From Saccharothrix sp. NRRL B-16314 (GTDB taxonomy: Bacteria; Actinomycetota; Actinomycetes; Mycobacteriales; Pseudonocardiaceae), in the NCBI RefSeq assembly GCF_000716595.1, contig NZ_JNXC01000013.1:91044-155043 (forward strand): a stretch of DNA of 64,000 bases. Direction: 5' to 3'. The notes under the pieces are model-generated. The model was given only the letters and a program-made list of their open reading frames with translations, was not told the DNA's origin and searched no databases. The position numbers and the translations under genes are program-made. How positions within the stretch are numbered: the stretch's first letter is position 1; each line of letters begins with the position of its first letter. Of this stretch, positions 44,110 to 53,600 are shown piece after piece.

Positions 44110-46620
44110 ATGACGCGAACGCTGGTAGTCGCCGGTCACGGCATGGTCGGGCACCGGCTCGTGGAGGCCCTCCGCGAGAAGGACGTCACCGGTCAGTGGC
44201 GGATCGTCGTGTTCGCCGAGGAGTCCCGTCCCGCGTACGACCGCGTCGCCCTGTCGTCCTATGTGGACAGCTGGGACGCGGGATCGCTGGCCATGCCGCC
44301 GCACGACGACACCGTGGAACTGCGCCTGGGCGACCAGGTCGTGCACATCGACCGGGACGCCAAGACCGTGCGCACGGCGAGCGGGCGCGTGCAGCCCTAC
44401 GACGCGCTGGTGCTGGCCACCGGCTCGGTGCCGTTCGTCCCGCCGGTGCCGGGCCGTGACCTGCCCGGGTGCCACGTGTACCGCACCATCGACGACCTGG
44501 ACGGCATCCGCGCCACGGTCGAGTCGGCGCGCAGCAGCGGCCGGCACGCGGGCATGGTGCTCGGCGGCGGCCTGCTCGGGCTGGAAGCCGCGAACGCGTT
44601 GCGCGGCATGGGCATCTCGCCGCACGTGGTCGAGCTGGGCCCGCGCCTGATGCCGCTCCAGGTGGACGAGGGCGGCGCCGGGCTGCTCAAGCGACTGGTC
44701 GAGAAGCTGGACCTGACCGTGCACACCGGCACGTCCGCGTCGTCCATCGAGGAGGACCGCGGCCGGCTCATCGCCAAGCTGTCCAACGGCGTCGAGCTGG
44801 ACCTGGACGTGGTGGTGTTCTCCGCCGGCATCCGCCCGCGCGACGAGCTGGCCCGCTCGTTCGGCCTGGAGGTCGGGCCGCGCGGCGGCATCGTGGTGGA
44901 CAAGGCCTGCCGCACGTCCGATCAGGACATCTACGCCATCGGCGAGTGCGCCAACCTCGACGGCATGGTGTACGGCCTGGTCGCTCCCGGGTACTCCATG
45001 GCCGAAGTGGTGGCCGACCGCCTGCTCGGCGGCGACGCGGCGTTCCCCGGCGCCGACATGTCCACCAAGCTGAAGCTGCTCGGCGTGGACGTGGCCTCGT
45101 TCGGCGACGCCCACGCGAAGGAAGAGGGCGCGCTGGAGGTCGTCGTCAACGACGCCGTCGCCGGCACCTACGCCAAGCTCGTGGTGTCCGACGACGCCAA
45201 GACCCTGCTCGGCGGCATCCTCGTCGGCGACGCGTCCAAGTACGGGTCGCTGCGGCCCCTCGTCGGCCGTGCCGTGCCCGGTGACCCGGTGGCGCTGATC
45301 GGGCCGGAAGGCGGCGTCGAGCTGACGCTGCCGCACGACGCGCAGGTGTGCTCGTGCCACGCGGTCACCAAGCAGCACATCGTGGACGTGGTGAACTCCG
45401 GCGACGCGGTCGACGTCCCCGGCATCAAGGCGTGCACCAAGGCGGGCACGGGCTGCGGCTCGTGCGTGCCGATGCTGAAGAAGCTGCTGTCCGAGTGCGG
45501 TGTCGAGCAGTCCAAGGCGCTGTGCGAGCACTTCGACCAGTCCCGCGCCGAGCTGTTCGAGGTGGTCCGCTCCACCGGCACCACCACGTTCACCGAGCTG
45601 ATCTCCCGGCACGGCCGCGGCCTGGGCTGCGACATCTGCAAGCCCGCCGTCGCCTCGATCCTCGCGTCGCTGGACAACGGGCACGTGCTGGAGGGCGAGC
45701 AGGCCACCCTCCAGGACACCAACGACCGCTTCCTGGCCAACATGCAGCGCAACGGCACCTACTCGGTCGTGCCGCGCATCCCCGGCGGCGAGATCACGCC
45801 GGAGAAGCTGATCGTCATCGGCGAGGTCGCCCGCGACTACGGGCTCTACACCAAGATCACCGGCGGGCAGCGGATCGACCTGTTCGGCGCGACCGTCGAC
45901 CAGCTGCCGGGGATCTGGAAGCGCTTGGTGGACGCCGGTTTCGAGTCCGGGCACGCCTACGGCAAGGCGCTGCGCACGGTGAAGTCGTGCGTCGGCACCA
46001 CGTGGTGCCGGTTCGGCGTGCAGGACTCGGTGTCGCTGGCCATCGCACTGGAGCTGCGCTACCGCGGCCTGCGGTCGCCGCACAAGCTCAAGTCCGCCGT
46101 GTCCGGCTGCGCGCGCGAGTGCGCCGAGGCGCGGGGCAAGGACTTCGGCATCATCGCGACCGAGAACGGCTGGAACCTGTACGTCGGCGGCAACGGCGGG
46201 TTCACGCCCCGGCACGCCGACCTCATCGCGTCCGATGTGGACACCGATACGCTGGTCAAGCTGATCGACCGGTTCCTGATGTTCTACATCCGCACGGCGG
46301 ACCGGTTGCAGCGCACCTCGACCTGGATCGAGTCGCTGGAAGGCGGGCTGGACCACCTGCGCGACGTCATCGTGGACGACAGCCTCGGCATCTGCGCCGA
46401 CCTGGAGGCCGCGATGGAGAAGCACGTGGACAACTACGCCGACGAGTGGCGCGGTGTGCTGGAGGACCCGGAGAAGCTGTCCCGCTTCACGTCGTTCGTC
46501 AACGCGCCCGACACGCCGGACCCGACGATCTCGTTCCGCGAAGAGCGCGGCCAGAAGGTGCCGGTCCTGTTGGGTGTGCCCGCTTTCGGCGCGGCGGAGA
46601 GTCCGGAGGTTTCCCGATGA
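44110..46620 (+). CDS. nirB: NADH-dependent assimilatory nitrite reductase, large subunit
   Basis: An 836-aa NirB. N-terminal FAD and NADH domains (GHGMVG, LGGGLLGLEAAN), a BFD-type [2Fe-2S] centre with Cys414, Cys416, Cys449 and Cys452, and a C-terminal sirohaem/[4Fe-4S] module with Cys627, Cys633, Cys667 and Cys671 in the C-x5-C, C-x3-C spacing. It reduces nitrite to ammonium with six electrons from NADH. ATG 44110 has AAGGAGGG at 44093-44100, one of the best signals in the window. The stop overlaps the nirD ATG. Confidence 0.95.
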   Translation: MTRTLVVAGHGMVGHRLVEALREKDVTGQWRIVVFAEESRPAYDRVALSSYVDSWDAGSLAMPPHDDTVELRLGDQVVHIDRDAKTVRTASGRVQPYDALVLATGSVPFVPPVPGRDLPGCHVYRTIDDLDGIRATVESARSSGRHAGMVLGGGLLGLEAANALRGMGISPHVVELGPRLMPLQVDEGGAGLLKRLVEKLDLTVHTGTSASSIEEDRGRLIAKLSNGVELDLDVVVFSAGIRPRDELARSFGLEVGPRGGIVVDKACRTSDQDIYAIGECANLDGMVYGLVAPGYSMAEVVADRLLGGDAAFPGADMSTKLKLLGVDVASFGDAHAKEEGALEVVVNDAVAGTYAKLVVSDDAKTLLGGILVGDASKYGSLRPLVGRAVPGDPVALIGPEGGVELTLPHDAQVCSCHAVTKQHIVDVVNSGDAVDVPGIKACTKAGTGCGSCVPMLKKLLSECGVEQSKALCEHFDQSRAELFEVVRSTGTTTFTELISRHGRGLGCDICKPAVASILASLDNGHVLEGEQATLQDTNDRFLANMQRNGTYSVVPRIPGGEITPEKLIVIGEVARDYGLYTKITGGQRIDLFGATVDQLPGIWKRLVDAGFESGHAYGKALRTVKSCVGTTWCRFGVQDSVSLAIALELRYRGLRSPHKLKSAVSGCARECAEARGKDFGIIATENGWNLYVGGNGGFTPRHADLIASDVDTDTLVKLIDRFLMFYIRTADRLQRTSTWIESLEGGLDHLRDVIVDDSLGICADLEAAMEKHVDNYADEWRGVLEDPEKLSRFTSFVNAPDTPDPTISFREERGQKVPVLLGVPAFGAAESPEVSR

Positions 46621-46937
46621 CACCTGTGTGCGAGTTGAGCGCCCTGCGCCCCGACCAGGGGGTGGCGGCCCTGCTCCCCGACGGTTCCCAGGTGGCGGTG
46701 TTCCTGACCTCGGCGGGGACCGTGCACGCGTTGGGCAACATCGACCCGTTCAGCGGGGCCGCGGTGCTGTCGCGCGGGATCGTCGGCGACCGGGGCGGCG
46801 TGCCGGTGGTCGTGTCGCCGGTCTACAAGCAGGCCTTCGAGCTGACCACCGGCAAGTGCCTGGACGACCCCTCGACCGGGGTGCCGGTGCACCCGGTGGT
46901 CGTGCGCGACGGCGTCATCCAGGTCGGGTCACCGTGA
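46617..46937 (+). CDS. nirD: Nitrite reductase small subunit
   Basis: A 106-aa Rieske-fold protein. The positions normally holding the Rieske Cys/His ligands read NIDPFSGAAVLSRG and so carry no cluster, as is normal for NirD. It binds and supports NirB. The start overlaps nirB by 4 nt (ATGA) and the stop overlaps the hemD GTG. Confidence 0.92.
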   Translation: MTPVCELSALRPDQGVAALLPDGSQVAVFLTSAGTVHALGNIDPFSGAAVLSRGIVGDRGGVPVVVSPVYKQAFELTTGKCLDDPSTGVPVHPVVVRDGVIQVGSP

Positions 46938-48049
46938 ACGCCGCCCCGCTGGCCGGGTACACGGTCGGTGTGACCGCCGCCCGGCGGGCCGACGAGCTCT
47001 CGGCCCTGCTGGAGCGCAAGGGCGCGACCGTGCTCCAGGGCCCCGCCATCCGGATCGTGCCGCTGCCCGACGACGCGGAGCTGCTGGCCGCGACGCGGGC
47101 CGTGGTGGAGGAGCCCGTGGACGTCGCCGTGGCGACCACCGGCATCGGCTTCCGCGGGTGGGTCGAGGCGGCCGAGGGCTGGGGCCTGGGCGCGCGGCTG
47201 CTGTCCCGGCTGTCCGGGGCGCAGGTGCTGGCACGCGGGCCGAAGGCTCGGGGCGCGGTGCGCGCCGCCGGTCTGGTGGACGCGTGGTCGCCGGAGAGCG
47301 AGAGCAACGCCGAGCTGCTGGACTACCTGCTGCGGGCCGGCGTGTCCGGCAAGCGCATCGCCGTCCAGCTGCACGGCGAGCCGCTGCCGGAGTTCGCGTC
47401 GACGCTGCGCGCGGCCGGTGCCACGGTCGTGGAGGTGCCGGTGTACCGGTGGACCGGGCCGTCCGACCCCGCGCCGCTGGAACGTTTGCTGGAGGCCGTG
47501 CTGGCGGGTCAGGTGGACGCGCTGACGTTCACCAGCGCCCCCGCCGCGGCGTCCGTGCTGCGGGTCGCGGGCGCGTCGGGGAAGCTGCCGGAGCTGGTTT
47601 CGCTGCTGCGGCGGGAAGTCCTGGTGGTCGGCGTCGGCGCGATCACCGCCGGGCCGCTGGTGGCCGTCGGCATCCCGGTGGTGCAGCCCGCTCGGGCGCG
47701 CATCGGCGCGTTGGCGCGTGAGCTGACCCTCGAACTCCCGGCGCGGGCGACCAGGCTGCGGATCGCCGGCCGTGACGTCGAACTGCGCGGTCAGGCCGTG
47801 GTGGTGGACGGCGAGCTCCGGCCCGTCCCGCCCGCGCCGATGGCCGTGCTGCGCGTCCTGGCCGCCGCCCGTGGCCGGGTGGTGTCCCGGCGCGAGCTGC
47901 TGGCCGCCCTGCCCAGCGGCGGCGAGGAGCACGCCGTGGAAACCGCGATCGGCCGGCTCCGGACCGCGCTCGGCGAGCCCCGCATGGTGGCGACGGTCGT
48001 GAAGCGCGGATACCGACTGGCCATGGACCCCGCCGGAGTGGCTGTATGA
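46934..48049 (+). CDS. Uroporphyrinogen-III synthase fused to an OmpR-type winged helix
   Basis: A 371-aa two-part protein. Residues 1-255 are a HemD domain (GYTVGVTAARRADEL, VATTGIGFRGWV, ALTFTSAPAAAS). Residues about 270-365 are a transcriptional-regulator C-terminal winged helix (VVVDGELRPVPPAPMAVL, GRVVSRRELLAAL, VETAIGRLRTALGEP, VVKRGYRLA). Such fusions occur in mycobacteria (Rv0260c) near nirBD. It may both supply uroporphyrinogen III for sirohaem and regulate the operon, or only bind DNA. GTG 46934 overlaps nirD by 4 nt. Confidence 0.85.
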   Translation: MNAAPLAGYTVGVTAARRADELSALLERKGATVLQGPAIRIVPLPDDAELLAATRAVVEEPVDVAVATTGIGFRGWVEAAEGWGLGARLLSRLSGAQVLARGPKARGAVRAAGLVDAWSPESESNAELLDYLLRAGVSGKRIAVQLHGEPLPEFASTLRAAGATVVEVPVYRWTGPSDPAPLERLLEAVLAGQVDALTFTSAPAAASVLRVAGASGKLPELVSLLRREVLVVGVGAITAGPLVAVGIPVVQPARARIGALARELTLELPARATRLRIAGRDVELRGQAVVVDGELRPVPPAPMAVLRVLAAARGRVVSRRELLAALPSGGEEHAVETAIGRLRTALGEPRMVATVVKRGYRLAMDPAGVAV

Positions 48050-48711
48050 CGCTGGTTCTCGTCGCGCACGGCACCCGTGACCCCGCCGGGGCCGTGGTGG
48101 TGGAGGAGATCGCTTCCCTGGTGAGCGCCCGGCTCGGTGGCGTGCCGGTGCGCGTGGCCTACGCCGACGTGCGCCAACCGGACGTCACCACGGTGTTGTC
48201 CTCGATCTCCGGCCCGGCCGTCATCGTGCCGGCGTTCCTGGCCGCCGGGTACCACGTCCGGGTGGACATCCCGGCGCAGGTCGAGGCGTCGGGCCACCGG
48301 GACGCGGTGATCACCGATCCCATCGGCCCCGCGCTGCTGCCAGCCCTCCTCGGCCGGCTGGCGGAAGCCGGCTGGACCCCGGGCGACTCGGTCGTCCTGG
48401 CCGCCGCCGGTTCGTCCGACCCGCGCGCGCTGGCCGACGTCCGCGCGGTCGCCACGGCGCTGTCCCACCGCGTCGGCCCGGTGACCATCGGCTACGCCGC
48501 CACCGCCACCCCGCGCATCGCGGACGTCGTCGCCTCCGCGTCCGGCCGCGTGGCCGTCGCCTCCTGGCTGCTGGCCCCCGGCCTCTTCCACCGGGCCGTG
48601 GTCGCCTCCGGCGCGGCGGTCGTCGCCGCACCCATCGGCGCCCACCTGCGCGTCGTCGAAGCCGTCCTCCTCCGCTACTACGAGGCCCGCTGCTTCCAAG
48701 ACGTAGCGTGA
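48046..48711 (+). CDS. Sirohydrochlorin chelatase (CbiX/SirB family)
   Basis: A 221-aa chelatase: VAHGTRDP with the metal-binding His at the N-terminus, PAFLAAGYHVRVDIP in the middle with the second His, and a repeat of the half-domain with LAAAGSSDP. It inserts Fe2+ (sirohaem) or Co2+ into sirohydrochlorin; in this operon iron for NirB is most likely. The ATG overlaps the previous stop. The methyltransferase making precorrin-2 is not in the window. Confidence 0.85.
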   Translation: MTLVLVAHGTRDPAGAVVVEEIASLVSARLGGVPVRVAYADVRQPDVTTVLSSISGPAVIVPAFLAAGYHVRVDIPAQVEASGHRDAVITDPIGPALLPALLGRLAEAGWTPGDSVVLAAAGSSDPRALADVRAVATALSHRVGPVTIGYAATATPRIADVVASASGRVAVASWLLAPGLFHRAVVASGAAVVAAPIGAHLRVVEAVLLRYYEARCFQDVA

Positions 48712-48811
48712 GTCCTACGTTCGCGCCCCGTGAGTCGTCCCTTCCGGACACCCGTCTCCTACGTTCGGAACCCCCGAATTCAACGCTCAGGGTGTCGCCG
48801 AGCCGCCGGAA

Positions 48812-48829
48812 TAGTTGAGGCTTCAACTA
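48812..48829. promoter_or_regulatory. 18-bp palindrome TAGTTGA-GGCT-TCAACTA upstream of pirin
   Basis: Seven-bp arms separated by 4 nt, 55 nt before the pirin start, in a 172-nt space. The form is that of a MarR/OhrR-family operator. No MarR gene is in the window, so the regulator would be encoded elsewhere. Confidence 0.55.
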
Positions 48830-48883
48830 GGTTGACGGGGGTACGACCGCCGGACCGAGGCGGTCAGGCCCAAGGAGGCAGCC

Positions 48884-49847
48884 ATGCCCGCCGTCACCGC
48901 CGACACCCTGACCCTGCCGCGTCTCCCCGAGCTGCCCGAAGCCGCCACGGCGTGGCGCATGGTGCGGAAGGTCGTGCAGGCGCGCCGGTTCCTCGAAGGC
49001 GAGGGCTTCCAGGTCCGCCGTCCGTTCCCGGGCGTCGACCTCGCGCTCGCGGACCCGTTCCTCCTCCTCGACCACATGGGCGCCGTCGAGTACGGCCCCG
49101 GTGAGGCGAAGGGCGCGCCCTGGCACCCGCACCGCGGCTTCGAGACCGTCACCTACATGATCGACGGCGCGTTCGTGCACGAGGACTCGACCGGCGGCGG
49201 TGGGCTGATCACCGACGGCGGCACGCAGTGGATGACGGCCGGCGCGGGCGTGCTGCACTCCGAGCTGCCCTCGCAGGACCTGGTGGCCAAGGGCGGCCTG
49301 CTCCACGGCGTGCAGCTGTGGGTCAACCTGCCGAAGGCCGCCAAGTGGACGCCGCCGCGCTACCAGGACATCAGCGCGCAGGACACCGGGCTGCTGTCCA
49401 GCGACGACGGTGGCGCGCTGGTCCGCGTCATCGCCGGTGAGGTGGCGGGCCACCGCGGGCCGGGCATGACGCACACGCCGATCACCTACCTGCACGCCAC
49501 GCTCAGCCCGCACGCCCGCCTGACCCTGCCGTGGCCGACGGACTTCAACGCGATGGTCTACGTGCTGTCCGGCCGCGGCACGACCGGCGCGGAGCACCGA
49601 CCGCTCGAAGAAGGACAACTGGCCGTGTTCGAGCACGACGGGCGCCGCGCTCACCATGAAGGCGGACACGACGTGGGACGTCCTGGTCCTGGGCGGCCTG
49701 CCGCTGGACGAGCCCGTCGCGCGCTACGGGCCGTTCGTGATGAACACGCGCGCCGAGATCCTGCAAGCCATCGAGGACTTCCAAGCCGGGCGACTGGGCC
49801 GCACGCACGTCCCGCACGTCACCACGGCGGACGAGGAGCTGACATGA
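48884..49847 (+). pseudogene. Pirin family protein with a +1 frameshift
   Basis: The first 250 codons read as a pirin: metal-site segments PWHPHRGFETVTYMIDG and GAGVLHSE, then VYVLSGRG. After QLAVFEHDG the frame loses similarity, while the other frame resumes exactly with [17 protein letters not shown] and continues through [12 protein letters not shown] to the stop at 49847. Removing one G of the GGG at 49640-49642 restores a normal 320-aa pirin. Either the gene is inactivated or the base is an assembly error, which I think more likely because both parts are well conserved. ATG 48884 has AAGGAGG. Pirins act as quercetinase-like or regulatory cupins. Confidence 0.75.
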
Positions 49848-50233
49848 CCGACGTCGTGGAACTGCTGCGCAAGGGGCGTGAGTTCCGTGCGGCGGGCGAC
49901 CCGAGCAGCGCTGCCCGCTACCTGGTCCAGGCCGCGGAGGAAGCGCCGCGCGACCGGACCGTGCTGACGGAGCTGGCGTTGGCGCACTTCCAGTCCGCCG
50001 CCCTGGGCAAGGCCGAAGGCGTGCTGAACACCCTCGTCGACCTCGACCCGTCTGACGGCTACACCCGGCTGCTGCTCGGCCGCACGCTCAGCCGGCAGAG
50101 CAGGAACGACGAGGCGCTGACCCAGCTGCGCCTGGCCGCCGCGCTGACCCGCGACCCGGAGGTCGAAGGCGAGGTGGCCAGGGTGGCGGCGCGGATCACC
50201 AGAGACCGGGAGGCTCCTCCGCCTTCTCCTTGA
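49844..50233 (+). CDS. TPR-repeat protein
   Basis: A 129-aa helical protein with three tetratricopeptide-like repeats ([58 protein letters not shown] are its anchors; conserved Gly/Ala spacing). A scaffold for protein contacts, partner unknown. The ATG overlaps the pirin stop (ATGA), so the two are coupled. Its 3' end overlaps the opposite-strand alkyltransferase-like gene by 38 nt. Confidence 0.65.
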   Translation: MTDVVELLRKGREFRAAGDPSSAARYLVQAAEEAPRDRTVLTELALAHFQSAALGKAEGVLNTLVDLDPSDGYTRLLLGRTLSRQSRNDEALTQLRLAAALTRDPEVEGEVARVAARITRDREAPPPSP

Positions 50234-50528
50234 CCGCGTCCTCCCAGCGGTACGTGCGCAGGTCGACCTTGCCACCGTCGGCCACCACGCCTTCTTCGCG
50301 CAGCAGTTGCAGCTGCCGGTCGGCGATGTGGGGCGCGCACGTGCCGTTGGCGCGCAGCACCCGGTGCCACGGCAGGTCGTGCCCGTCCTGGTTGAGGACG
50401 GCGCCGACCAGCCGTGGTGACGGCGCGCGGGCGATGTCGGCGACGTCACCGTAGGTCGCCACCTTGCCGCGTGGGATCTTGCGCACGACCTCGCGGACCA
50501 TCTCGTGCAACTCTTCGTCCACACGCAC
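50196..50528 (-). CDS. Alkyltransferase-like protein (ATL)
   Basis: A 110-aa protein with the O6-alkylguanine-DNA alkyltransferase fold: IPRGKVATYGDVA, SPRLVGAVL and LPWHRVLRANG. The acceptor Cys of PCHRV is replaced by Trp, which defines ATLs: they bind O6-alkylguanine without repairing it and recruit excision repair. It matches Rv3204 in position next to adnA. GTG 50528 or GTG 50522 may be the start. Confidence 0.85.
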   Translation of the reverse strand: MRVDEELHEMVREVVRKIPRGKVATYGDVADIARAPSPRLVGAVLNQDGHDLPWHRVLRANGTCAPHIADRQLQLLREEGVVADGGKVDLRTYRWEDAVKEKAEEPPGLW

Positions 50529-50565
50529 AGCTTTCCACGCCGACCGGCGACGCCCCACGCCGCGA

Positions 50566-50609
50566 GGTCGACTTCCAGGCGACCGAGCCGCCGTCTGCGG
50601 AGCAGCGGC
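50566..50609 (+). repeat. Dispersed repeats upstream of adnA (24-nt and 20-nt units)
   Basis: 50566-50589 is identical to 23655-23678 (upstream of the RecB-type nuclease); directly after it, 50590-50609 is identical to 33453-33472. So two elements that occur separately elsewhere are joined here, 39 nt before the adnA start. Confidence 0.75.
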
Positions 50610-50647
50610 CATCCGACTCTGTCGGGGGTTCGTGGTTCCATGCACCC

Positions 50648-53600
50648 GTGGCAGTGAAGAGGGCGCCGCTGTTGGTGCGCCGGGTGCGGCAGGAGGAGCC
50701 CCGGCGTGACTGGGACGCGCCCGGACGCACCGTCTTCGACCACTCCGGCGGGCCGTTGCGGGTGCTGGGCGGCCCCGGCACGGGCAAGACCACGCTGCTC
50801 GCCGAGGTGGTCGCGCACCGGGTGCTGCATGGCGGCGTGCACCCGGAGAACGTGCTGGTGCTGACCTCGAACCGGCGCGCAGCCGAGGCGATGCGGGCGG
50901 ACATCACCCGGCTGCTGACCCGCGCCGCGGACGACGGCGCGTTGCCGACCACGCAGGAACCGCTGGTCAGAACGGTGCACTCCTACGCGTTCGCGGTGCT
51001 GCGGGCGCAGACCGTGCGGAACGGCGAGCCCGCACCCCGGCTGCTGTCCGGGCCGGAGCAGGACGCCGTGGTGCGCGAACTCCTCGCCGGTGACGCGAGC
51101 ATGGGCGCTCCGAAGTGGCCGGAGCGGCTGCGGCCCGCGTTGACGCTGCCCGGCTTCGCCCACGAGCTGCGCGACCTGATGCTGCGCGCCACCGAACGCG
51201 GCCTGGCCCCGGAGGACCTGACCGAGCTGGGCCGCAAGCACTCCCGCGAGGAATGGGTCGCGGCCGGCCTGTTCGCCACCCAGTACGAGCAGGTGAACCT
51301 GCTGGCGGGCAGCGGTCAGGGGCACGCGCCGTCGTTCGACGCGGCGGAACTGGTCGGCAGCGCGCTGCTGGCGTTCCAGACCGAGCCGGACGTGCTGGCG
51401 GGCGAACGCCGGCGGGTCCGGCACCTGCTGGTGGACGACGCGCAGCACCTCGACCCGTTGCAGTTCGAGTTCATCCGGGTGCTGGGCGAGGCCGCGCAGG
51501 AATTCATCCTGGCGGGTGATCCTGATCAGGCGGTGTTCTCGTTCCGCGGTGCCGATCCGACGCTGCTGGCCGAGGCGGACGGCCCGGCCGTCGTGCTCAC
51601 CACGGGCTACCGGATGGCGCCGGAGATCCGGGCGGCGGTGGGCCGGCTGGCTGCCCGGCTGCCCGGCGCGTCACCGACCCGGGCGGTGTCGCCCGTGGAC
51701 GGCGAGGGGAACGTGCAGGTCAGGCTGTTCGCGTCCGCCGCTCAGGAGGCGGGCTGGGTGGCGGACCAGCTCCGGCGCGCGCACCTGATCGACGAGGTGC
51801 CGTGGTCGCACATGGCGGTGGTGGCGCGGTCGGCGACGAGGTCGTTGCCGGTGCTGCAACGCGCGTTGTTGGCGGCGGGCGTGCCGGTGGCCGTGCCGCG
51901 GGACGAACTGCCGTTGGCCAGGCAGCCCGCGGTGATGCCGTTCCTGGCGCTGCTGCGGTGCGCGGCCGTGCCCGGCACCCTCGACGAGGACACCGCGGCG
52001 ATGCTGCTGTCGTCACCGCTGGGCGGCGCGGACCCGTTGGCGCTGCGGCGTTTGCGACGGGGGCTGCGCCGGCTGGAGCTGGCCGCGGGCCGTGACCGGC
52101 CGAGCGGTGAGCTGCTGGTCGAGGTGATCGAGTCGGACGACCGGCTGGCCGCGCTGGAGGACGCCGAGGCGCTGCCCGCGCGCAGGATCGGCGGGCTGCT
52201 GCGCAAGGCGCGCAAGGGGATCGCGGACGGGCTGACCGTCGAGCAGGTGCTGTGGGAGCTGTGGCAGACCACCGGCCTGGAGCTGCGGTGGGTGGCGCAG
52301 TCCGCGCGCCGCGGCACGGTCGGCATGCAGGCGGACCGGGACCTGGACGGGATCGTGGCGCTGTTCGAGGCGGCGGCGAAGTACGTCGACCGGCTGCCGG
52401 GTTCGGGCGCCGAGGGTTTCGCGGACTACCTGGCCGCGCAGGAGATCGTGGGCGACACGCTGGCGGCGTCCGCGCCCACCGGCGAGGCGGTCTCGGTGCT
52501 CACCGCGCACGCCGCCGCCGGTCGGGAGTGGACGGTCGTGGCCGTGCCGGGCGTGCAGGAGGGCAGCTGGCCCGACCTGCGGCTGCGCGGGTCGCTGCTC
52601 GGCGTCGAGCGGATGGTCGACGTGGTGGCGGGCGTGTCGGCGGAAACGGTGTCCGCGGTCGCGCCGGTCCTGGCCGAGGAACGGCGGCTGCTGCTCGTCG
52701 CGGCGAGTCGGGCCCGGCGGACGCTGCTGGTCAGCGCGGTGCGCGGGGAGGACGAGCAGCCGTCCCGGTTCCTGGACGAGATCGAGGAGCTGTCCACCGA
52801 CGAGCCGGAGCGGCCGACGTTCACGCCCGAGCGCGGGCTGGTGCTGGCCGAGCTGGTCGGCGAGCTGCGGCGGGTGGTGTGCTCGGACGACGAGCCGGCG
52901 GAGCGGCGTGAACGCGCGGCCGTCCAGTTGGCGCGGTTGGCGGCCGAGGGCGTGCCGGGGGCGCACCCGGATTCCTGGTACGGCTTGGCGGACGTCACCA
53001 CGGACAGTCCTCTGTGGACCGAGGAGCACACGGTGAGCGTGTCGCCGTCCACGGTGGAGGTCCTGGCGAAGTGCCCGCTGCGGTGGGTCGTGGAGCGGCA
53101 CGGCGGGCAGGACCCGGCTGAGCTGGCGTCGATCACCGGAACCCTCGTGCACGCGCTGGCGCAGGCCGCCGCGACCGGCGCGGACGAGAAGGAGCTGCGG
53201 GTCAAGCTGGACGAGGCGTGGGCCGCGGTGGACGCGGGCGCGCCCTGGTTCTCCCGGCGCGAGCGCATCCGGGTGGAGCGGATGCTCGACACGTTCCTGG
53301 CGTGGCTGGCGTCGAGCCGCGCGCAGCTGACGCAGGTCGCGGTGGAGGAGGAGATCTCGGTCGAGGTGCCCAAGCAGGAGGGCGGGCCGTCGCTGAGGGT
53401 GCGCGGCCGGGTCGACCGGCTGGAGACCGACCGGGACGGGCGGCCGGTCGTGGTGGACGTGAAGACCGGCAAGAACCCGGTGACCAAGGAGGAGGCCCGG
53501 CAGCACCCGCAGCTGGCCGTCTACCAGCTGGCGTCGGCGCTGGGCGGCTTCACCCACCTCGGGCTCGGCACCGATCCGGGCGGCGCGCGACTGCTGTACG

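Noticed and set aside
43975..46623. 882-codon minus-strand frame opposite nirB
   Set aside because: Antisense shadow; the plus strand carries a complete NirB with all cluster ligands.
46617..46937. Rieske ferredoxin
   Set aside because: The Cys/His cluster ligands are absent; the gene is NirD, which normally lacks them.
50196..50528. Active methylated-DNA cysteine methyltransferase
   Set aside because: The acceptor Cys is replaced by Trp (PWHRV), so it cannot accept the alkyl group and is an ATL.
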